From assembly GCF_009832745.1 (NCBI RefSeq), contig NZ_VRMJ01000041.1:315001-379000 (forward strand): 64,000 nucleotides of DNA, written 5' to 3'. The translations under genes were made by a program, and so were the position numbers. Shown in pieces: positions 34,301-45,647 of the stretch. The stretch comes from Polaribacter septentrionalilitoris (lineage in GTDB: Bacteria > Bacteroidota > Bacteroidia > Flavobacteriales > Flavobacteriaceae). Position 1 is the stretch's first letter; every line of letters begins with the position of its first letter. The notes under the pieces were generated by a model that worked only from the letters and a program-made list of their open reading frames with translations, was not told the DNA's origin and did no database searches.

Positions 34301-35167
34301 TCTTGGACTACAGATAGCGACTTAAACAAATTAGTTGGTGAGTTAGTTCATAATTATAAGATTAAAGTAAACGATTTACAAGGTTCTTTACGTCGTCAAA
34401 AGTTTACTATTTCTGTAGGTGATGAATTACCAGCAGGAATTTTAAAACTAGCTAAAATCTACATTGCTAAAAAACGTAAGTTAAAAGTAGGAGATAAAAT
34501 GGCGGGTCGTCACGGAAACAAAGGTATTGTTGCACGTATTGTAAGAGCTGAAGATATGCCTTTCTTAGAAGACGGAACTCCAGTAGATATCGTATTAAAT
34601 CCGTTAGGTGTACCATCTCGTATGAATATTGGTCAGATTTATGAAACTGTTCTTGGATGGGCAGGTCAAAAGTTAGACAAAAAATATGCAACACCAATTT
34701 TTGATGGAGCGTCTTTAGACGAAATCAACAAATATACAGATGATGCAGGTGTACCAAGATTTGGACACACTTATTTATATGATGGAGGAACAGGAAAACG
34801 TTTTGATCAACCTGCAACAGTTGGGGTAATTTATATGATTAAATTAGGACACATGATTGAAGATAAAATGCACGCGCGTTCTATTGGTCCTTATTCATTA
34901 ATTACACAACAACCATTAGGTGGTAAAGCACAGTTTGGTGGTCAGCGTTTTGGAGAGATGGAAGTTTGGGCACTTGAAGCATATGGGGCATCAAGTATCT
35001 TAAGAGAAATCTTAACTGTAAAATCTGATGATGTAATGGGTAGAGCAAAAACATACGAAAGTATCGTTAAAGGTGAAGCTATGCCAGAACCAGGTTTACC
35101 AGAATCATTTAACGTATTAATGCACGAACTGAAAGGTTTAGGATTAGACGTTAGATTAGAAGAATAA
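31358..35167 (+). CDS. rpoB: DNA-directed RNA polymerase subunit beta
   Basis: 1269 residues with all beta landmarks: the rifampicin region [40 protein letters not shown], the [19 protein letters not shown] block and the C-terminal [20 protein letters not shown]. The start is TTG ([13 protein letters not shown]); no ATG is available before the conserved ERINFA block and an in-frame stop lies 18 bases upstream of the TTG. Wild-type-like in the rifampicin region except residues typical of the phylum. Confidence 0.98.
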   Translation: MATKNTTERINFATSQMIKEYPDFLDIQVKSFQDFFQLQTKAEERGEEGLYKTFMDNFPITDTRNQFVLEFLDYFVDPPRYSIQECIERGLTHSVPLKARLKLYCTDPEHEDFETIVQDVYLGTIPYMTNSGTFVINGAERVVVSQLHRSPGVFFGQSFHANGTKLYSARVIPFKGSWIEFATDINQVMYAYIDRKKKLPVTTLFRAIGFERDKDILEIFDLAEEIKVSKAGLKKVLGRKLAARVLKTWHEDFVDEDTGEVVSIERNEIIFDRDTILEKEHIDEIIDAGAKTVLLHKEDNDMADYAIIHNTLQKDPTNSEKEAVEHIYRQLRNAEPPDEETARGIIDKLFFSEQRYNLGEVGRFRMNTKLQLDVDMDQKVLTKLDIITIIKFLIQLINSKAEVDDIDHLSNRRVRTVGEQLASQFGVGLARMARTIRERMNVRDNEVFTPIDLINAKTLSSVINSFFGTNQLSQFMDQTNPLAEITHKRRLSALGPGGLSRERAGFEVRDVHYTHYGRLCPIETPEGPNIGLISSLSVFAKVNNLGFIETPYRKVNDGVVAPEEPIYLSAEEEEGMKIAQSNLELNEDGSFVTDRVIAREEGDFPVVTPQDIQYMDVAPNQIASISASLIPFLEHDDANRALMGSNMMRQAVPLLRPESPIVGTGLERRVAKDSRILINAEGAGVVTYVDANKITIKYDRTDEERLVSFDSDEVSYNLIKFRKTNQGTSINLKPIVEKGDRVSEGQVLCEGYATQKGELALGRNMKVAFMPWKGYNFEDAIVISERVVREDIFTSIHIDEYSLDVRDTKLGTEELTNDIPNVSEEATKDLDENGMIRIGAEVNPGDILIGKITPKGESDPTPEEKLLRAIFGDKAGDVKDASLKASPSLRGVVIDKKLFKRAVKDKNKRLRDKEAVAALEQSFVSKFEGLKDELIEKLFTLISGKTSQGVFNDLGEEVLPKGKKYTLKMLNSVDDYVHLTGSWTTDSDLNKLVGELVHNYKIKVNDLQGSLRRQKFTISVGDELPAGILKLAKIYIAKKRKLKVGDKMAGRHGNKGIVARIVRAEDMPFLEDGTPVDIVLNPLGVPSRMNIGQIYETVLGWAGQKLDKKYATPIFDGASLDEINKYTDDAGVPRFGHTYLYDGGTGKRFDQPATVGVIYMIKLGHMIEDKMHARSIGPYSLITQQPLGGKAQFGGQRFGEMEVWALEAYGASSILREILTVKSDDVMGRAKTYESIVKGEAMPEPGLPESFNVLMHELKGLGLDVRLEE

Positions 35168-35181
35168 ATTTTAATAGTTGG

Positions 35182-35256
35182 TAGTTGTTAGTTCTTGGTT
35201 ATTGGTTTCAAACCTTTAATTAGAATTTGAGAGTCAAAACTAAAAACTAACAACTA
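35182..35256. repeat. Inverted repeat in the rpoB-rpoC gap
   Basis: TAGTTGTTAGTT (35182-35193) and AACTAACAACTA (35245-35256): 12-bp perfect arms 51 bases apart, embedded in GTT/AAC-rich sequence. It could fold in the polycistronic mRNA. Confidence 0.75.
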
Positions 35257-35281
35257 AAAACCAAAAACTATATAAAAGAAC

Positions 35282-38200
35282 ATGGCAAGAAAACAAGAGA
35301 AGTACACTGTAAAAAAGTTTAATAAAATCTCAATTGGGTTATCATCACCAGAAGCTATTTTAGAAGTTTCTAAAGGTGAAGTTTTAAAACCAGAAACTAT
35401 AAATTATCGTACTCATAAACCAGAACGAGATGGTTTATTTTGTGAGCGTATTTTTGGTCCTGTAAAGGATTATGAGTGTGCTTGTGGAAAGTACAAAAGA
35501 ATTCGTTATAAAGGAATTGTTTGTGATAGATGTGGGGTAGAAGTTACCGAAAAGAAAGTACGTAGAGATAGAGTAGGGCACATCAACTTGGTGGTTCCTG
35601 TGGCTCATATTTGGTACTTTAGATCATTACCTAATAAAATGGGTTACCTTTTAGGGTTACCATCTAAAAAGTTAGATATGATTATTTACTACGAACGTTA
35701 CGTAGTAATTCAACCAGGTATTGCAAAAAATGTTGAAGGAGAACCATTACAAAAAATGGATTTCTTAACTGAAGAAGAATATTTAGATATTGTGGACGAG
35801 TTGCCACAAGATAATCAATATCTAGAAGATGCAGACCCAAATAAGTTTATTGCTAAAATGGGTGCTGAGTGTTTAATAGACTTATTGGCTCGTATAGATT
35901 TAGACCAATTATCTTTTGATTTAAGACACAAAGCAAACACAGAAACGTCTAAGCAACGTAAAACAGAGGCGTTAAAGCGTTTAAATGTTGTTGAAGCATT
36001 TAGAGATTCACAAAAGAATAGAGAGAATAATCCTGAGTGGATGATTATGAAGGCAGTACCAGTAATTCCGCCAGAATTACGTCCGTTAGTGCCTTTAGAT
36101 GGTGGTCGTTTTGCAACATCAGATTTAAATGATTTATACAGAAGAGTTATTATCAGAAACAATCGTTTAAAAAGATTAGTTGAAATTAAAGCTCCAGAAG
36201 TTATTTTACGTAATGAAAAACGTATGTTACAAGAATCTGTAGATTCTTTATTTGATAACACACGTAAATCATCTGCAGTAAAAACAGAATCTAACAGACC
36301 TCTAAAATCTTTATCAGATTCATTAAAAGGTAAACAAGGTCGTTTCCGTCAAAACTTATTAGGAAAGCGTGTTGATTATTCTGCACGTTCTGTAATTGTT
36401 GTTGGACCAGAAATGAAATTGTCTGAATGTGGATTGCCAAAAGATATGGCAGCTGAATTGTACAAACCTTTTGTAATCCGTAAGTTGATTGAAAGAGGAA
36501 TTGTAAAAACTGTTAAATCTGCAAAGAAAATAATAGATAGAAAAGAACCAGTTGTTTGGGATATTTTAGAAAACGTAATTAAAGGGCATCCAGTTTTATT
36601 AAACAGAGCTCCTACGTTACACAGATTAGGTATCCAAGCTTTTCAACCAAAATTAATTGAAGGAAAAGCAATTCAATTACATCCATTAGCATGTTCTGCA
36701 TTTAATGCCGATTTTGATGGAGATCAAATGGCGGTTCACTTACCATTAGGACCTGAAGCTATTTTAGAAGCACAATTATTAATGTTGGCTTCTCATAATA
36801 TCTTAAATCCTGCAAATGGTGCTCCAGTAACAGTTCCTTCTCAGGATATGGTTCTTGGATTATATTATATGACAAAAGAAAGAAAGTCAACCAAAGATGT
36901 TCCTATTAAAGGAGAAGGGTTAACTTTCTATTCGCCAGAAGAAGTAACAATAGCGTTCAACGAGGAACAAGTAGATTTAAATGCATCTATAAAAGTTAGA
37001 ACTCAAGATATTGAAAACGGAGCGCAAGTAACAAAAATCATTGAAACTACAGTAGGTAGAGTTTTATTTAATGAAAAAGTTCCTGCTGCAGCTGGTTATA
37101 TCAATGAAGTATTGACTAAGAAAAACTTACGTGGAATTATTGGTGGAATCTTAAAAGCTACTGATATCCCTACTACAGGAGAATTCTTAGACCAAATTAA
37201 AAATATGGGATATAAATACGCTTTCGAAGGTGGTTTATCATTCTCATTAGGAGATATCATTATTCCTGCAGAAAAACAATCTATGATTGATGAAGCAAAC
37301 AAGGAAGTTGATGGTATTGTAATGAATTATAACATGGGTATGTTAACGCAAAAAGAGCGTTATAATCAGGTAATTGATGTTTGGGGTTCTACCAACAACA
37401 GATTAACTGAGTTATCGATGAAACGTTTACGTGAAGACCAACAAGGATTTAACTCAGTATACATGATGTTAGATTCTGGAGCAAGGGGTTCTAAAGAGCA
37501 AATTCGTCAGTTAACTGGTATGCGTGGATTAATGGCAAAACCTAAAAAATCTACTGCTGGTGGTGGTGAAATTATTGAAAATCCAATTCTTTCTAACTTT
37601 AAAGAAGGATTATCAATCTTAGAGTACTTTATTTCTACTCACGGTGCTCGTAAAGGATTAGCAGATACCGCATTAAAAACGGCAGATGCTGGTTACTTAA
37701 CACGTAGATTAGTAGATGTTTCTCAAGATGTTATCATTAACGAAGAAGATTGTGGTACGTTAAGAGGACTAGAAGTTACTCCTTTAAAGAAAAACGATGA
37801 AATTGTAGAATCTTTATCAGACAGAATAGAAGGACGTATTTCTTTAAATGATGTATATCATCCATTAACAGAAGAGCTTATTTTAGAAGCAAATCAACCG
37901 ATTTCTTCTCAATTGGCTTTAGAAGTTGAAAAATCAGGAATTGATAGATTAGAAGTAAGATCTCCATTGACATGTGAGTCTTCAAAAGGTATTTGTGCTA
38001 AATGTTATGGTCAGAGTTTATCTACACGTAACAAAGTTCAAATTGGTGAAGCAGTTGGTGTAATTGCAGCACAATCTATTGGTGAACCTGGTACACAGTT
38101 AACATTACGTACATTCCACGTTGGTGGGGTTGCAGGTAATATATCAGAAGACAACAAGTTAATTGCTAAGTTTGATGGTAATGTTACTATAGATGATTTA

Positions 38201-39553
38201 CGTACAGTAAAAGGTAAAGATAACGAAGGCAATGAAGTTGATATTGTAATCTCTAGAACAGCAGAAATTAAGATTGTTGATAAGAAAACAGGAATTACGC
38301 AGAGTACAAATATCATACCTTATGGTTCTATCATTTTTGATAAGGATAGAAAAACAATCAAAAAAGGAGATGTTATTGTACAATGGGATCCTTTTAACGG
38401 TGTAATTGTTTCTGAATTTGCTGGTAAAGTGAAGTTCGACAATTTAGAGCAAGGTATGAACTACTCTGTTGAAATTGATGAGCAAACTGGTTTCCAAGAA
38501 AAAGTAATTACAGATTCTAAGAACAAGAAAATCATTGCTTCTTTAATTATAGAAGATGAAGATGGTAATGCTTTACGTTCTTACAGTTTACCTGTTGGAG
38601 CACACTTAATGGTTGATAATGGAGATACTGTAGAAAGTGGAAAAACATTAGTTAAGATTCCTAGAAAATCTGGAAAAGCAGGAGATATTACAGGAGGTTT
38701 ACCACGTGTAACAGAATTGTTTGAAGCACGTAACCCTTCTAACCCATCTGTAGTTTCTGAGATTGATGGTGTAGTTTCTTTTGGTAAAATTAAGCGAGGT
38801 AATAGAGAGATAATTGTTGAGTCTAAGACTGGTGATATTAAAAAGTATTTAGTAAAACTTTCTAATCAGATCTTAGTTCAAGAAAACGACTTTATTAAAG
38901 CTGGTTTACCATTATCAGATGGAGCAACTACTCCTTCTGATATCTTAAGAATTAAAGGACCATCTGCAGTACAAGAATACTTAGTAAACGAAATTCAAGA
39001 AGTATATCGTTTACAAGGTGTAAAAATTAACGACAAACATTTTGAAGTTGTTGTTCGTCAAATGATGCGTAAAGTTAAGATTATAGATTCTGGAGATACA
39101 TTATTCTTAGAGAATCAATTAATTCACAAAAACGACTTTATCACAGAAAACGACGCAATCTACGGAATGAAAGTTGTTGAAGATGCTGGAGATTCAGAAA
39201 ACCTAAAAGCAGGTCAAATTATCACTGCACGTGATTTAAGAGATGAAAACTCTTTATTAAGAAGAAATGATCAAAACTTAGTTACGGCAAGAGATGCAAG
39301 ACCAGCAACAGCAGAACAAGTTTTACAAGGTATTACAAGAGCGTCATTACAGACTAAATCGTTTATTTCTGCAGCTTCTTTCCAAGAAACTACAAAAGTA
39401 TTAAACGAAGCCGCTGTAAACGGTAAAATAGATACTTTAGAAGGATTAAAAGAAAATGTAATTGTTGGTAAGAAAATTCCAGCGGGTACAGGTATGAGAG
39501 CTTACGACAACTTAATTGTTGGTCCTAAGGACGAAATAGAACAAAGTTTCTAA
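35282..39553 (+). CDS. rpoC: DNA-directed RNA polymerase subunit beta'
   Basis: 1423 residues. N-terminal zinc site [20 protein letters not shown], the rudder/lid region, the catalytic [12 protein letters not shown] with its three Asp, bridge helix and trigger loop ([20 protein letters not shown] region), and the second zinc site [13 protein letters not shown]. Complete to the C-terminal [12 protein letters not shown] complex terminator follows. Confidence 0.99.
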   Translation: MARKQEKYTVKKFNKISIGLSSPEAILEVSKGEVLKPETINYRTHKPERDGLFCERIFGPVKDYECACGKYKRIRYKGIVCDRCGVEVTEKKVRRDRVGHINLVVPVAHIWYFRSLPNKMGYLLGLPSKKLDMIIYYERYVVIQPGIAKNVEGEPLQKMDFLTEEEYLDIVDELPQDNQYLEDADPNKFIAKMGAECLIDLLARIDLDQLSFDLRHKANTETSKQRKTEALKRLNVVEAFRDSQKNRENNPEWMIMKAVPVIPPELRPLVPLDGGRFATSDLNDLYRRVIIRNNRLKRLVEIKAPEVILRNEKRMLQESVDSLFDNTRKSSAVKTESNRPLKSLSDSLKGKQGRFRQNLLGKRVDYSARSVIVVGPEMKLSECGLPKDMAAELYKPFVIRKLIERGIVKTVKSAKKIIDRKEPVVWDILENVIKGHPVLLNRAPTLHRLGIQAFQPKLIEGKAIQLHPLACSAFNADFDGDQMAVHLPLGPEAILEAQLLMLASHNILNPANGAPVTVPSQDMVLGLYYMTKERKSTKDVPIKGEGLTFYSPEEVTIAFNEEQVDLNASIKVRTQDIENGAQVTKIIETTVGRVLFNEKVPAAAGYINEVLTKKNLRGIIGGILKATDIPTTGEFLDQIKNMGYKYAFEGGLSFSLGDIIIPAEKQSMIDEANKEVDGIVMNYNMGMLTQKERYNQVIDVWGSTNNRLTELSMKRLREDQQGFNSVYMMLDSGARGSKEQIRQLTGMRGLMAKPKKSTAGGGEIIENPILSNFKEGLSILEYFISTHGARKGLADTALKTADAGYLTRRLVDVSQDVIINEEDCGTLRGLEVTPLKKNDEIVESLSDRIEGRISLNDVYHPLTEELILEANQPISSQLALEVEKSGIDRLEVRSPLTCESSKGICAKCYGQSLSTRNKVQIGEAVGVIAAQSIGEPGTQLTLRTFHVGGVAGNISEDNKLIAKFDGNVTIDDLRTVKGKDNEGNEVDIVISRTAEIKIVDKKTGITQSTNIIPYGSIIFDKDRKTIKKGDVIVQWDPFNGVIVSEFAGKVKFDNLEQGMNYSVEIDEQTGFQEKVITDSKNKKIIASLIIEDEDGNALRSYSLPVGAHLMVDNGDTVESGKTLVKIPRKSGKAGDITGGLPRVTELFEARNPSNPSVVSEIDGVVSFGKIKRGNREIIVESKTGDIKKYLVKLSNQILVQENDFIKAGLPLSDGATTPSDILRIKGPSAVQEYLVNEIQEVYRLQGVKINDKHFEVVVRQMMRKVKIIDSGDTLFLENQLIHKNDFITENDAIYGMKVVEDAGDSENLKAGQIITARDLRDENSLLRRNDQNLVTARDARPATAEQVLQGITRASLQTKSFISAASFQETTKVLNEAAVNGKIDTLEGLKENVIVGKKIPAGTGMRAYDNLIVGPKDEIEQSF

Positions 39554-39580
39554 ATAACGTGTAAACGTTTAAATATTTAA

Positions 39581-39630
39581 AAGTTGAATTGTTTGCAGTA
39601 TCTTTACTGTGTTCAATTCAACTTTTTTCT
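39581..39630 (+). terminator. Terminator of the rpoBC operon
   Basis: Outer stem AAGTTGAATT / AATTCAACTT enclosing an inner stem CAGTA-TCTT-TACTG, followed by a T-rich run. It marks the end of the tuf-rpoC block. Confidence 0.8.
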
Positions 39631-39680
39631 TTTTAAGATAATAATACTCTTAAACGACTCAACTAAAAAACAATTTAATT

Positions 39681-39992
39681 ATGGAAGAAAATCAAAATCA
39701 AGACGGACAAATAAATATAGAATTAGATCAAGAAATTGCAGAAGGAACTTATTCTAATTTGGCAATAATCAATCATTCTATTTCTGAGTTTATTGTAGAT
39801 TTTATCAATATTATGCCAGGTGTACCAAAGGCAAAAGTAAAATCTAGAATTATTTTAACGCCACAACATGCTAAAAGATTAACCAAAGCTTTAGCTGATA
39901 ATGTTCGTAAATTCGAACAACAAAACGGAGAAATAAAAGATTATGAGCAACCTCCAATCCCGATGAATTTTGGACCAACAGGTCAGGCTTAA
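39681..39992 (+). CDS. DUF3467 domain-containing protein
   Basis: 103 residues matching DUF3467: INIELDQEIAEGTYSNLAIINHS, FIVDFINIMPG and SRIILTPQHAKRLTKAL. The fold and function are unknown; the family is small and acidic at the N-terminus. It has its own terminator downstream and follows the rpoC terminator, so it is probably transcribed alone. Confidence 0.9.
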   Translation: MEENQNQDGQINIELDQEIAEGTYSNLAIINHSISEFIVDFINIMPGVPKAKVKSRIILTPQHAKRLTKALADNVRKFEQQNGEIKDYEQPPIPMNFGPTGQA

Positions 39993-39995
39993 GAT

Positions 39996-40031
39996 AAAAA
40001 AATCTCAAACTTTTTAGTTTGAGATTTTTTT
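39996..40031 (+). terminator. Rho-independent terminator of the DUF3467 gene
   Basis: AAATCTCAAACT-TTTT-AGTTTGAGATTT followed by T-run; 12-bp stem. Confidence 0.9.
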
Positions 40032-40134
40032 ATTACCAATACACTTATAAGTATTTTTAATGAAAATCATAAAAAACATATATAAAAATTTATGATAAAA
40101 AAGTACCATATTTGTATCGTTAAAACTTACAGAT

Positions 40135-41646
40135 ATGGAGAGATTGAAAATACAAAACAAGCAAAAAAAAATTTTAAATCAAGATGTTACAAAAGTAGCA
40201 GTGGCTTACGGAGATGGAATTGGCCCTGAAATAATGGATGCAACATTAAGAATTCTAAATGCTGCAGGGGCAAACATTCAACCAGAAAAAATTGAAATAG
40301 GAGAGAAAGTATACCTTTCTGGAAACTCATCTGGAATAGAAAAGAGTACCTGGGAAATCATTAACAGAAATAAATTAATTTTAAAAGCTCCTATTACAAC
40401 ACCTCAGGGTAAAGGCTACAAAAGCCTAAATGTTACATTAAGAAAATCATTAGGACTTTTTGCAAATGTAAGACCAGTAATTGCTTATGCACCTTATGTA
40501 GAAACTAACTTTGCAAATATGGATGTTGTAATTGTTAGAGAAAATGAAGAAGATTTATATGCAGGTATAGAGCATCAACAAACACAAGATGTGGTTCAAT
40601 GTTTAAAGTTAATTACCAGACCTGGGTGTGAAAAAATTGTAAGGTATGCGTTTGAATATGCCAAAGCTTATGGTAGAAAAAAGGTTACATGTATGGTAAA
40701 AGATAATATTATGAAATTAACAGATGGTTTGTTTCATAATGTTTTTAAAGAGATTGCATTAGAATATCCAGAAATAGAAAGTAATTCACAAATTATAGAC
40801 ATAGGTTCTGCTCGTTTAGCGGCAACCCCACAAAATTACGATGTTATTGTAACATCTAATTTATACGGAGATATTATTTCTGATATTGCAGCAGAAATAG
40901 CAGGTTCAGTTGGTATGGCTGGTTCCGCTAATATAGGCACTAATGTTGCTATGTTTGAAGCAATTCATGGTTCTGCACCAGATATTGCAGGTCAAAAAAT
41001 AGCAAATCCATCTGGTTTATTAAATGCTGCCATAATGTTATTGTCTCATGTTGGAAAAACACAAATTGCTGATACTATTAAAAATGCTTGGTTAAAAACA
41101 CTAGAAGATGGTTATCATACAGTAGATGTTTATCAAGAAAATATTACAAAGGAAATTGTTTCTACAGGTGAATTTGCAACAAGAGTTATTGAAAATTTAG
41201 GAAAATTACCAAAGCAATTGAAAGTAAGTAAATTAGCTGATGGTAAAGGAGAAATTAAGATTCCTGAATATATTCGAAAAGAACAACATCAAGTTTTGGT
41301 TGGAGTTGATATCTTTATCGACTGGAAAGGTAAAAACCCTAATGAAATAGGAGATACATTAAATAATATTAAATCATTTAAAATGAAATTGAAAATGATT
41401 ACAAATAGAGGCGTAAAAGTATATCCAGATGGTTTACCAGAGACTTATTGTACCGACCATTGGAGATGTAGATTTGTAGATATAGATTCTAAAATTGATG
41501 GAGATAAAATTTATAATGAAGTAGATTTTGAAAAAATAATCGCTTTGCAATCTATATTGCATCACAAAGGTTTTAAAGTTATTAAAACAGAAAACTTATA
41601 CGAGTTTGATGGTAAACGAGGATTTTCTTTAGGTCAAGGTGAATAG
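40135..41646 (+). CDS. icd: NADP-dependent isocitrate dehydrogenase, long form
   Basis: 503 residues of the isocitrate/isopropylmalate dehydrogenase family (2-oxoglutarate-forming step of the citrate cycle). Key motifs: GDGIGPEIMD, the substrate Ser/Arg block KSLNVTLRKSLGLFANVRP, YAGIEHQQ, metal-binding NLYGDIISDIAAEIAG and the nucleotide loop EAIHGSAPDIAGQ. A C-terminal domain of ~150 residues extends it beyond the ~415-residue E. coli type, as in Thermus/Rickettsia enzymes. CATATTTG at 40107-40114 is a possible -7 element. Confidence 0.93.
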   Translation: MERLKIQNKQKKILNQDVTKVAVAYGDGIGPEIMDATLRILNAAGANIQPEKIEIGEKVYLSGNSSGIEKSTWEIINRNKLILKAPITTPQGKGYKSLNVTLRKSLGLFANVRPVIAYAPYVETNFANMDVVIVRENEEDLYAGIEHQQTQDVVQCLKLITRPGCEKIVRYAFEYAKAYGRKKVTCMVKDNIMKLTDGLFHNVFKEIALEYPEIESNSQIIDIGSARLAATPQNYDVIVTSNLYGDIISDIAAEIAGSVGMAGSANIGTNVAMFEAIHGSAPDIAGQKIANPSGLLNAAIMLLSHVGKTQIADTIKNAWLKTLEDGYHTVDVYQENITKEIVSTGEFATRVIENLGKLPKQLKVSKLADGKGEIKIPEYIRKEQHQVLVGVDIFIDWKGKNPNEIGDTLNNIKSFKMKLKMITNRGVKVYPDGLPETYCTDHWRCRFVDIDSKIDGDKIYNEVDFEKIIALQSILHHKGFKVIKTENLYEFDGKRGFSLGQGE

Positions 41647-41664
41647 ATTTAAAATATCTTAACT

Positions 41665-41698
41665 AAAAAAGGCGAAACTTAATAGTTTCGCCTTTTTT
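41665..41698. terminator. Bidirectional terminator between icd and aroC
   Basis: AAAAAAGGCGAAACT-TAAT-AGTTTCGCCTTTTTT. The A- and T-runs make it functional for both convergent genes. Confidence 0.92.
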
Positions 41699-41700
41699 AG

Positions 41701-42765
41701 TTATATTTTTCTAGTCTTATTGAGTAACCAAAAATCAGCTAAAACCAAAGCAGTCATTGCTTCTACAATAGGGACAGCTCTTGGTACAACACAAGGGTCA
41801 TGTCTTCCTTTACCAGTAATTTCTGTAACTTCATTTTCTGAATTTATGGTTTGCTGAGAGCTCATAATAGTAGCTACAGGTTTAAAAGCAACTCTAAAGT
41901 AAATATCCATTCCGTTAGAAATTCCACCTTGTACACCTCCAGATAAGTTAGATTGAGTAGAACCATCCGCATTAAAAATATCGTTATGCTCAGAACCTTT
42001 CATTTTTGCACCACAAAAACCACTACCAAATTCAAAACCTTTTACAGCATTTATAGATAACATTGCCTGCCCAAGTGCAGCATGTAGTTTATTAAATATA
42101 GGCTCACCTAAACCAACAGGTACATTTTGTGCCACACAAGTTATGGTTCCTCCAATAGTATCACCAGCTTTTCTAATTTCTTTAATTTTAGCAATCATTT
42201 TCTCAGCAGAAGCTTCATCAGGACAGCGAACAATATTGCTTTCTGTTTTAGAAAAATCTACCTCTTGGTAAGGTTTTTCCATAAAAATATCACCCACAGA
42301 AGATGTAAAAGCATTAATATTGATACTAGCAACCAATTGTTTTGCCAAAGCACCAGCTACAACCCAATTGGCAGTTTCTCTTGCGGAACTTCTACCACCC
42401 CCTCTATAATCTCTTAAACCATATTTTTGGTCATAAGTGTAATCAGCATGAGAAGGTCTATAAATATTGGTATTATGATTATAGTCTTTGCTTTTCTGGT
42501 TGGTGTTTCTAATTACAAAACCGATAGAAGTACCAGTAGTTTTTCCTTCAAAAATTCCTGAAAGAAATTCTACCGTATCTGGCTCTTTACGTTGAGTAAC
42601 AATTTTGGATTGACCAGGTTTACGTCTGTTTAGTTCTTCCTGAATTGCATCAAAATTAACTTTTAAACCAGCAGGAAACCCATCAATAACTCCGCCAATA
42701 GCAGTTCCGTGAGATTCTCCATAAGTTGTAACTCTTAATAATTTTCCAAAAGAATTAAATGACAT
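41701..42765 (-). CDS. aroC: Chorismate synthase
   Basis: 354 residues, catalysing the last shikimate-pathway step (EPSP to chorismate, reduced FMN cofactor). Signatures: [40 protein letters not shown] and the C-terminal [18 protein letters not shown]. Length normal. Convergent with icd. Confidence 0.98.
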   Translation of the reverse strand: MSFNSFGKLLRVTTYGESHGTAIGGVIDGFPAGLKVNFDAIQEELNRRKPGQSKIVTQRKEPDTVEFLSGIFEGKTTGTSIGFVIRNTNQKSKDYNHNTNIYRPSHADYTYDQKYGLRDYRGGGRSSARETANWVVAGALAKQLVASININAFTSSVGDIFMEKPYQEVDFSKTESNIVRCPDEASAEKMIAKIKEIRKAGDTIGGTITCVAQNVPVGLGEPIFNKLHAALGQAMLSINAVKGFEFGSGFCGAKMKGSEHNDIFNADGSTQSNLSGGVQGGISNGMDIYFRVAFKPVATIMSSQQTINSENEVTEITGKGRHDPCVVPRAVPIVEAMTALVLADFWLLNKTRKI

Positions 42766-42790
42766 AATAAGATTGTTAGAATAATGGGAG

Positions 42791-42798
42791 CAAAGATA
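42791..42798 (-). promoter_or_regulatory. -7 promoter element of aroC
   Basis: Minus-strand TATCTTTG, 25 bases before the aroC ATG. No -33 TTG at standard distance. Confidence 0.55.
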
Positions 42799-42941
42799 GT
42801 AAACAGATACATAAAACTTATAGTTTTCATTGTTTTACTGATGATTTCTAAAATCGATAAAATGAATATAGCTATTGATAGTTAGGAAGATATGATTTTT
42901 ATTAAATGATATTCAAATAAGCTAAAAAAATAATGAGATTT

Positions 42942-42975
42942 TTGTTTCAGAAAATAAAAAAGGTTTCTATATTTG
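42942..42975 (+). promoter_or_regulatory. Promoter of tRNA-Ser (TGA)
   Basis: TTG (42942-42944), 23-base spacer, TATATTTG (42968-42975). About 34 bases before the tRNA. Confidence 0.65.
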
Positions 42976-43009
42976 CATCCGCATTCAGGAAATACCTGAT
43001 GAGACACTT

Positions 43010-43094
43010 GGAGAAATGGCAGAGTGGTCGAATGCGGCAGTCTTGAAAACTGTTGACTGTAACAGGTCCGGGGGTTCGAATCCCTCTTTCTCCG
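43010..43094 (+). tRNA. tRNA-Ser (TGA)
   Basis: Acceptor GGAGAAA / TTTCTCC, anticodon loop CTTGAAA, long class II variable arm, T-arm GGGTTCGAATCCC. Followed directly by a terminator. Confidence 0.96.
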
Positions 43095-43095
43095 C

Positions 43096-43126
43096 AAAAC
43101 CTCACAAATTCTTGTGAGGTTTTTTA
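43096..43126 (+). terminator. Terminator of tRNA-Ser (TGA)
   Basis: AACCTCACAA-ATTC-TTGTGAGGTT with a following T-run; it may also serve the convergent symporter gene. Confidence 0.85.
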
Positions 43127-43127
43127 T

Positions 43128-44942
43128 TTATAAAACCTTTGATTTAATTTTCTTCCAGACTTTAATTAATAAAACACCAGAAACAACAGTTGTTGCAGAT
43201 AACAATAAAGCATTAGTAGTTTCTCCGTAAACCCAGAAACCGGTCGCAAAAAGACAAGAATAAATTAAAACACAACCCAATAGAATTGCTAAGATTCCAG
43301 CAGGAACACTCCAACCTTCTGCTTTATTTTGGAGTTCAATATTTTCGGATTTTGCATCAGCAATCACTTTTTTCCATCCAGGACCACCAGGTTGAGTCTT
43401 TTGATAAAAAGAATACAAAACTTCTTTTGAATCTGGTTGTGTAATATAAGTAATCATCAACCAAATTATAGTGGTGATTAGAACTACAAAAGGCAGTTGA
43501 AACCAGTTAGGAAAAATTCCTGTTTGATTGGCAAATAAAATATAGCCTAAAGAAGTAAAGTTTAATAAAATTGAAATAATTCCTGATGAAAACATTGCAG
43601 CAATTTCACTCCAAGCATTAATTCGCCACCAAAACCAACGTAGAATAAATAATAATCCTGTACCAGCTCCAAACATAATGATAATATCAAAAACTTGTTT
43701 TATGTTAGTTAAGCTTAATGCAAATATTCCGCTAATAACCATCATAAGTATGGTAGTAATTCTACCCACGTTTACCAATTCTTTTTCTGATGCTTTTTTT
43801 GTTACAAAACGTTTGTAGAAATCGTTAACTATATAGGAAGCTCCCCAGTTTAAATGTGTAGAAATTGTACTCATATAAGCTGCAATTAATGAAGCCAAAA
43901 CAATTCCTAAAATTCCACTAGGTAAAAAGTTTAGCATCGCAGGATATGCCAAATCGTGACCCAATTTATCAGCAGGAATATCAGGAAAGGCACTTTGTAA
44001 ACTTGCGATATCAGGAAATATAATAAGTGATGCTAGCGCAACCAAAATCCAAGGCCAAGGACGTAAAGCATAATGTACAAAATTGAAAAAGAAAGTTGCG
44101 CCAATAGCATGATTTTCATCTTTTGCAGCTAACATTCTTTGTGCAATATAACCACCACCACCAGGTTCTGCTCCTGGATACCAAGAGCTCCACCATTGTA
44201 ACGCAATAGGAATAATTAGTAAAGTAATTAATGTTTCTGTATTGTTAAAATCTGGTAACATATTCATTTTAGAAATTACCAAATCGTTTTGTAGTAAATT
44301 TTCTAAACCACCAACTTGAGGAAGGTTCACAGCATAATAAGCAGCTGCAAAAGCACCAAAAAGAGCAATAATAAATAATAAGAAGTCAGTATAAACAACA
44401 CCTCTAAAACCACCAAAAGCACTAAAGATTACTGTTGTTGTTCCTGCATAAACCACTACTTCCCAAGGTTGAATGCCTAACATTATACCTCCAATTTTTA
44501 TAGCTGCTAAAGTGACTACAGACATCACCAAAATATTAAAGATAACGCCTAAATAGATTGCTCTAAACCCTCTTAAAAACTGAGCAGATTTTCCACTATA
44601 ACGTAGTTCATAAAACTCTAAATCTGTATTTACGGCCGATTTTCGCCACAATTTAGCATATACAAAAACGGTAAGTAAACCTGTAATTAAAAAAGCCCAC
44701 CATACCCAATTACCAGAAACACCATCAGCTCTTACAATGTCTGTGACTAAAAGTGGAGTATCTGCTGCAAATGTAGTAGCAACCATAGAGAAACCCAATA
44801 ACCACCAAGGCATACTTCTTCCTGAAAGAAAAAATTCTGAACTATTTTTACCTGATTTTTTTGAAACATAAATTCCGATAAAGAGAACGATAGCAAAAAA
44901 AGAAACGATTATAATGTAATCTAATGAGCTTAAATTAATCAT
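43128..44942 (-). CDS. Sodium:solute symporter (SSS family)
   Basis: A 604-residue carrier with about 14 membrane segments. SSS-type start SSLDYIIIVSFFAIVLFIGIYVSKK with the conserved SEFFLSGRSMPWWLLGFSMVA block, the sodium-site helix around FAADTP and GAEPGGGGYIAQRMLAAKDE. The subgroup is common in Bacteroidota and usually of unknown substrate (sugars, sialic acids or amino acids are possible). Divergent from alkB. Confidence 0.92.
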   Translation of the reverse strand: MINLSSLDYIIIVSFFAIVLFIGIYVSKKSGKNSSEFFLSGRSMPWWLLGFSMVATTFAADTPLLVTDIVRADGVSGNWVWWAFLITGLLTVFVYAKLWRKSAVNTDLEFYELRYSGKSAQFLRGFRAIYLGVIFNILVMSVVTLAAIKIGGIMLGIQPWEVVVYAGTTTVIFSAFGGFRGVVYTDFLLFIIALFGAFAAAYYAVNLPQVGGLENLLQNDLVISKMNMLPDFNNTETLITLLIIPIALQWWSSWYPGAEPGGGGYIAQRMLAAKDENHAIGATFFFNFVHYALRPWPWILVALASLIIFPDIASLQSAFPDIPADKLGHDLAYPAMLNFLPSGILGIVLASLIAAYMSTISTHLNWGASYIVNDFYKRFVTKKASEKELVNVGRITTILMMVISGIFALSLTNIKQVFDIIIMFGAGTGLLFILRWFWWRINAWSEIAAMFSSGIISILLNFTSLGYILFANQTGIFPNWFQLPFVVLITTIIWLMITYITQPDSKEVLYSFYQKTQPGGPGWKKVIADAKSENIELQNKAEGWSVPAGILAILLGCVLIYSCLFATGFWVYGETTNALLLSATTVVSGVLLIKVWKKIKSKVL

Positions 44943-45010
44943 GGATTGATGTAATTATTTTATAAAAACCTAAAAGTAACTATTTCAAGTTTAATTCGTA
45001 TTTTTATTTG

Positions 45011-45613
45011 ATGGATTTATTCTCTGAAGAAAAAGTTATTAATATTCTTCCTTTTGAGGGAATTGCAAATTATCACGGAATAATTTTAAACAAAACTCAA
45101 TGTGATTTTTATTACAATACTTTAATGGAAACCATTCAATGGAAAAATGATAAAGCCCTAATTTTTGGTAAAACAATTATTACCAAAAGAAAAGTAGCTT
45201 GGTATGCAGAAGCCCCTTTTTCATACACTTATTCTAAAGTAACAAAAACAGCAAATCTTTTTACAAAAGAATTAATTGAATTAAAGAAAATTGTAGAACA
45301 AGAAAGTGGAGAAACCTATAATTCTTGTTTATTAAACCTATATCATTCTGGAGATGAAGGTATGGCATATCATTCTGATGGTGAAAAAATGCTAAAGAAA
45401 AATGGTGCAATAGCGTCTTTATCTTTAGGAGCTCAACGTAAATTTTCATTTAAACACAAAGAAACCAAACAACGAGTTGATATTGTTTTAGAAAGAGGAA
45501 GTCTATTGGTGATGAAAGATAAAACGCAAACACATTGGTTGCATAGATTACCACCAACAAAAAAGGTAAATTCTCCAAGAATTAATTTGACGTTTAGAAC
45601 AATAGAATTGTAA
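45011..45613 (+). CDS. alkB: AlkB-like Fe(II)/2-oxoglutarate-dependent DNA demethylase
   Basis: 200 residues removing alkyl groups from 1-methyladenine/3-methylcytosine. Iron ligands HxD in YHSDGE and the distal His in THWLHRLP; 2-oxoglutarate Arg in INLTFR. The substrate-lid block [15 protein letters not shown] and [19 protein letters not shown] resemble ALKBH2/3-type members. ATG at 45011 preferred over the TTG just before it. Confidence 0.9.
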   Translation: MDLFSEEKVINILPFEGIANYHGIILNKTQCDFYYNTLMETIQWKNDKALIFGKTIITKRKVAWYAEAPFSYTYSKVTKTANLFTKELIELKKIVEQESGETYNSCLLNLYHSGDEGMAYHSDGEKMLKKNGAIASLSLGAQRKFSFKHKETKQRVDIVLERGSLLVMKDKTQTHWLHRLPPTKKVNSPRINLTFRTIEL

Positions 45614-45622
45614 TCTTATACT

Positions 45623-45630
45623 TACTTTTG
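45623..45630 (+). promoter_or_regulatory. -7 promoter element of rluF
   Basis: TACTTTTG, a full TAnnTTTG match, 17 bases before the TTG start of the pseudouridine synthase. Confidence 0.45.
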
Positions 45631-45647
45631 CTTTAAAATTATGCTTT

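Noticed and set aside
42784..42885. 33-codon plus-strand ORF with a hydrophobic middle between aroC and tRNA-Ser
   Set aside because: Overlaps the aroC promoter region, has no supporting start context, and an AT-rich spacer easily gives such a frame.
45003..45010. TTTATTTG as a promoter of alkB
   Set aside because: It has a mismatch at the critical A and directly abuts the ATG, so transcription would start inside the gene.
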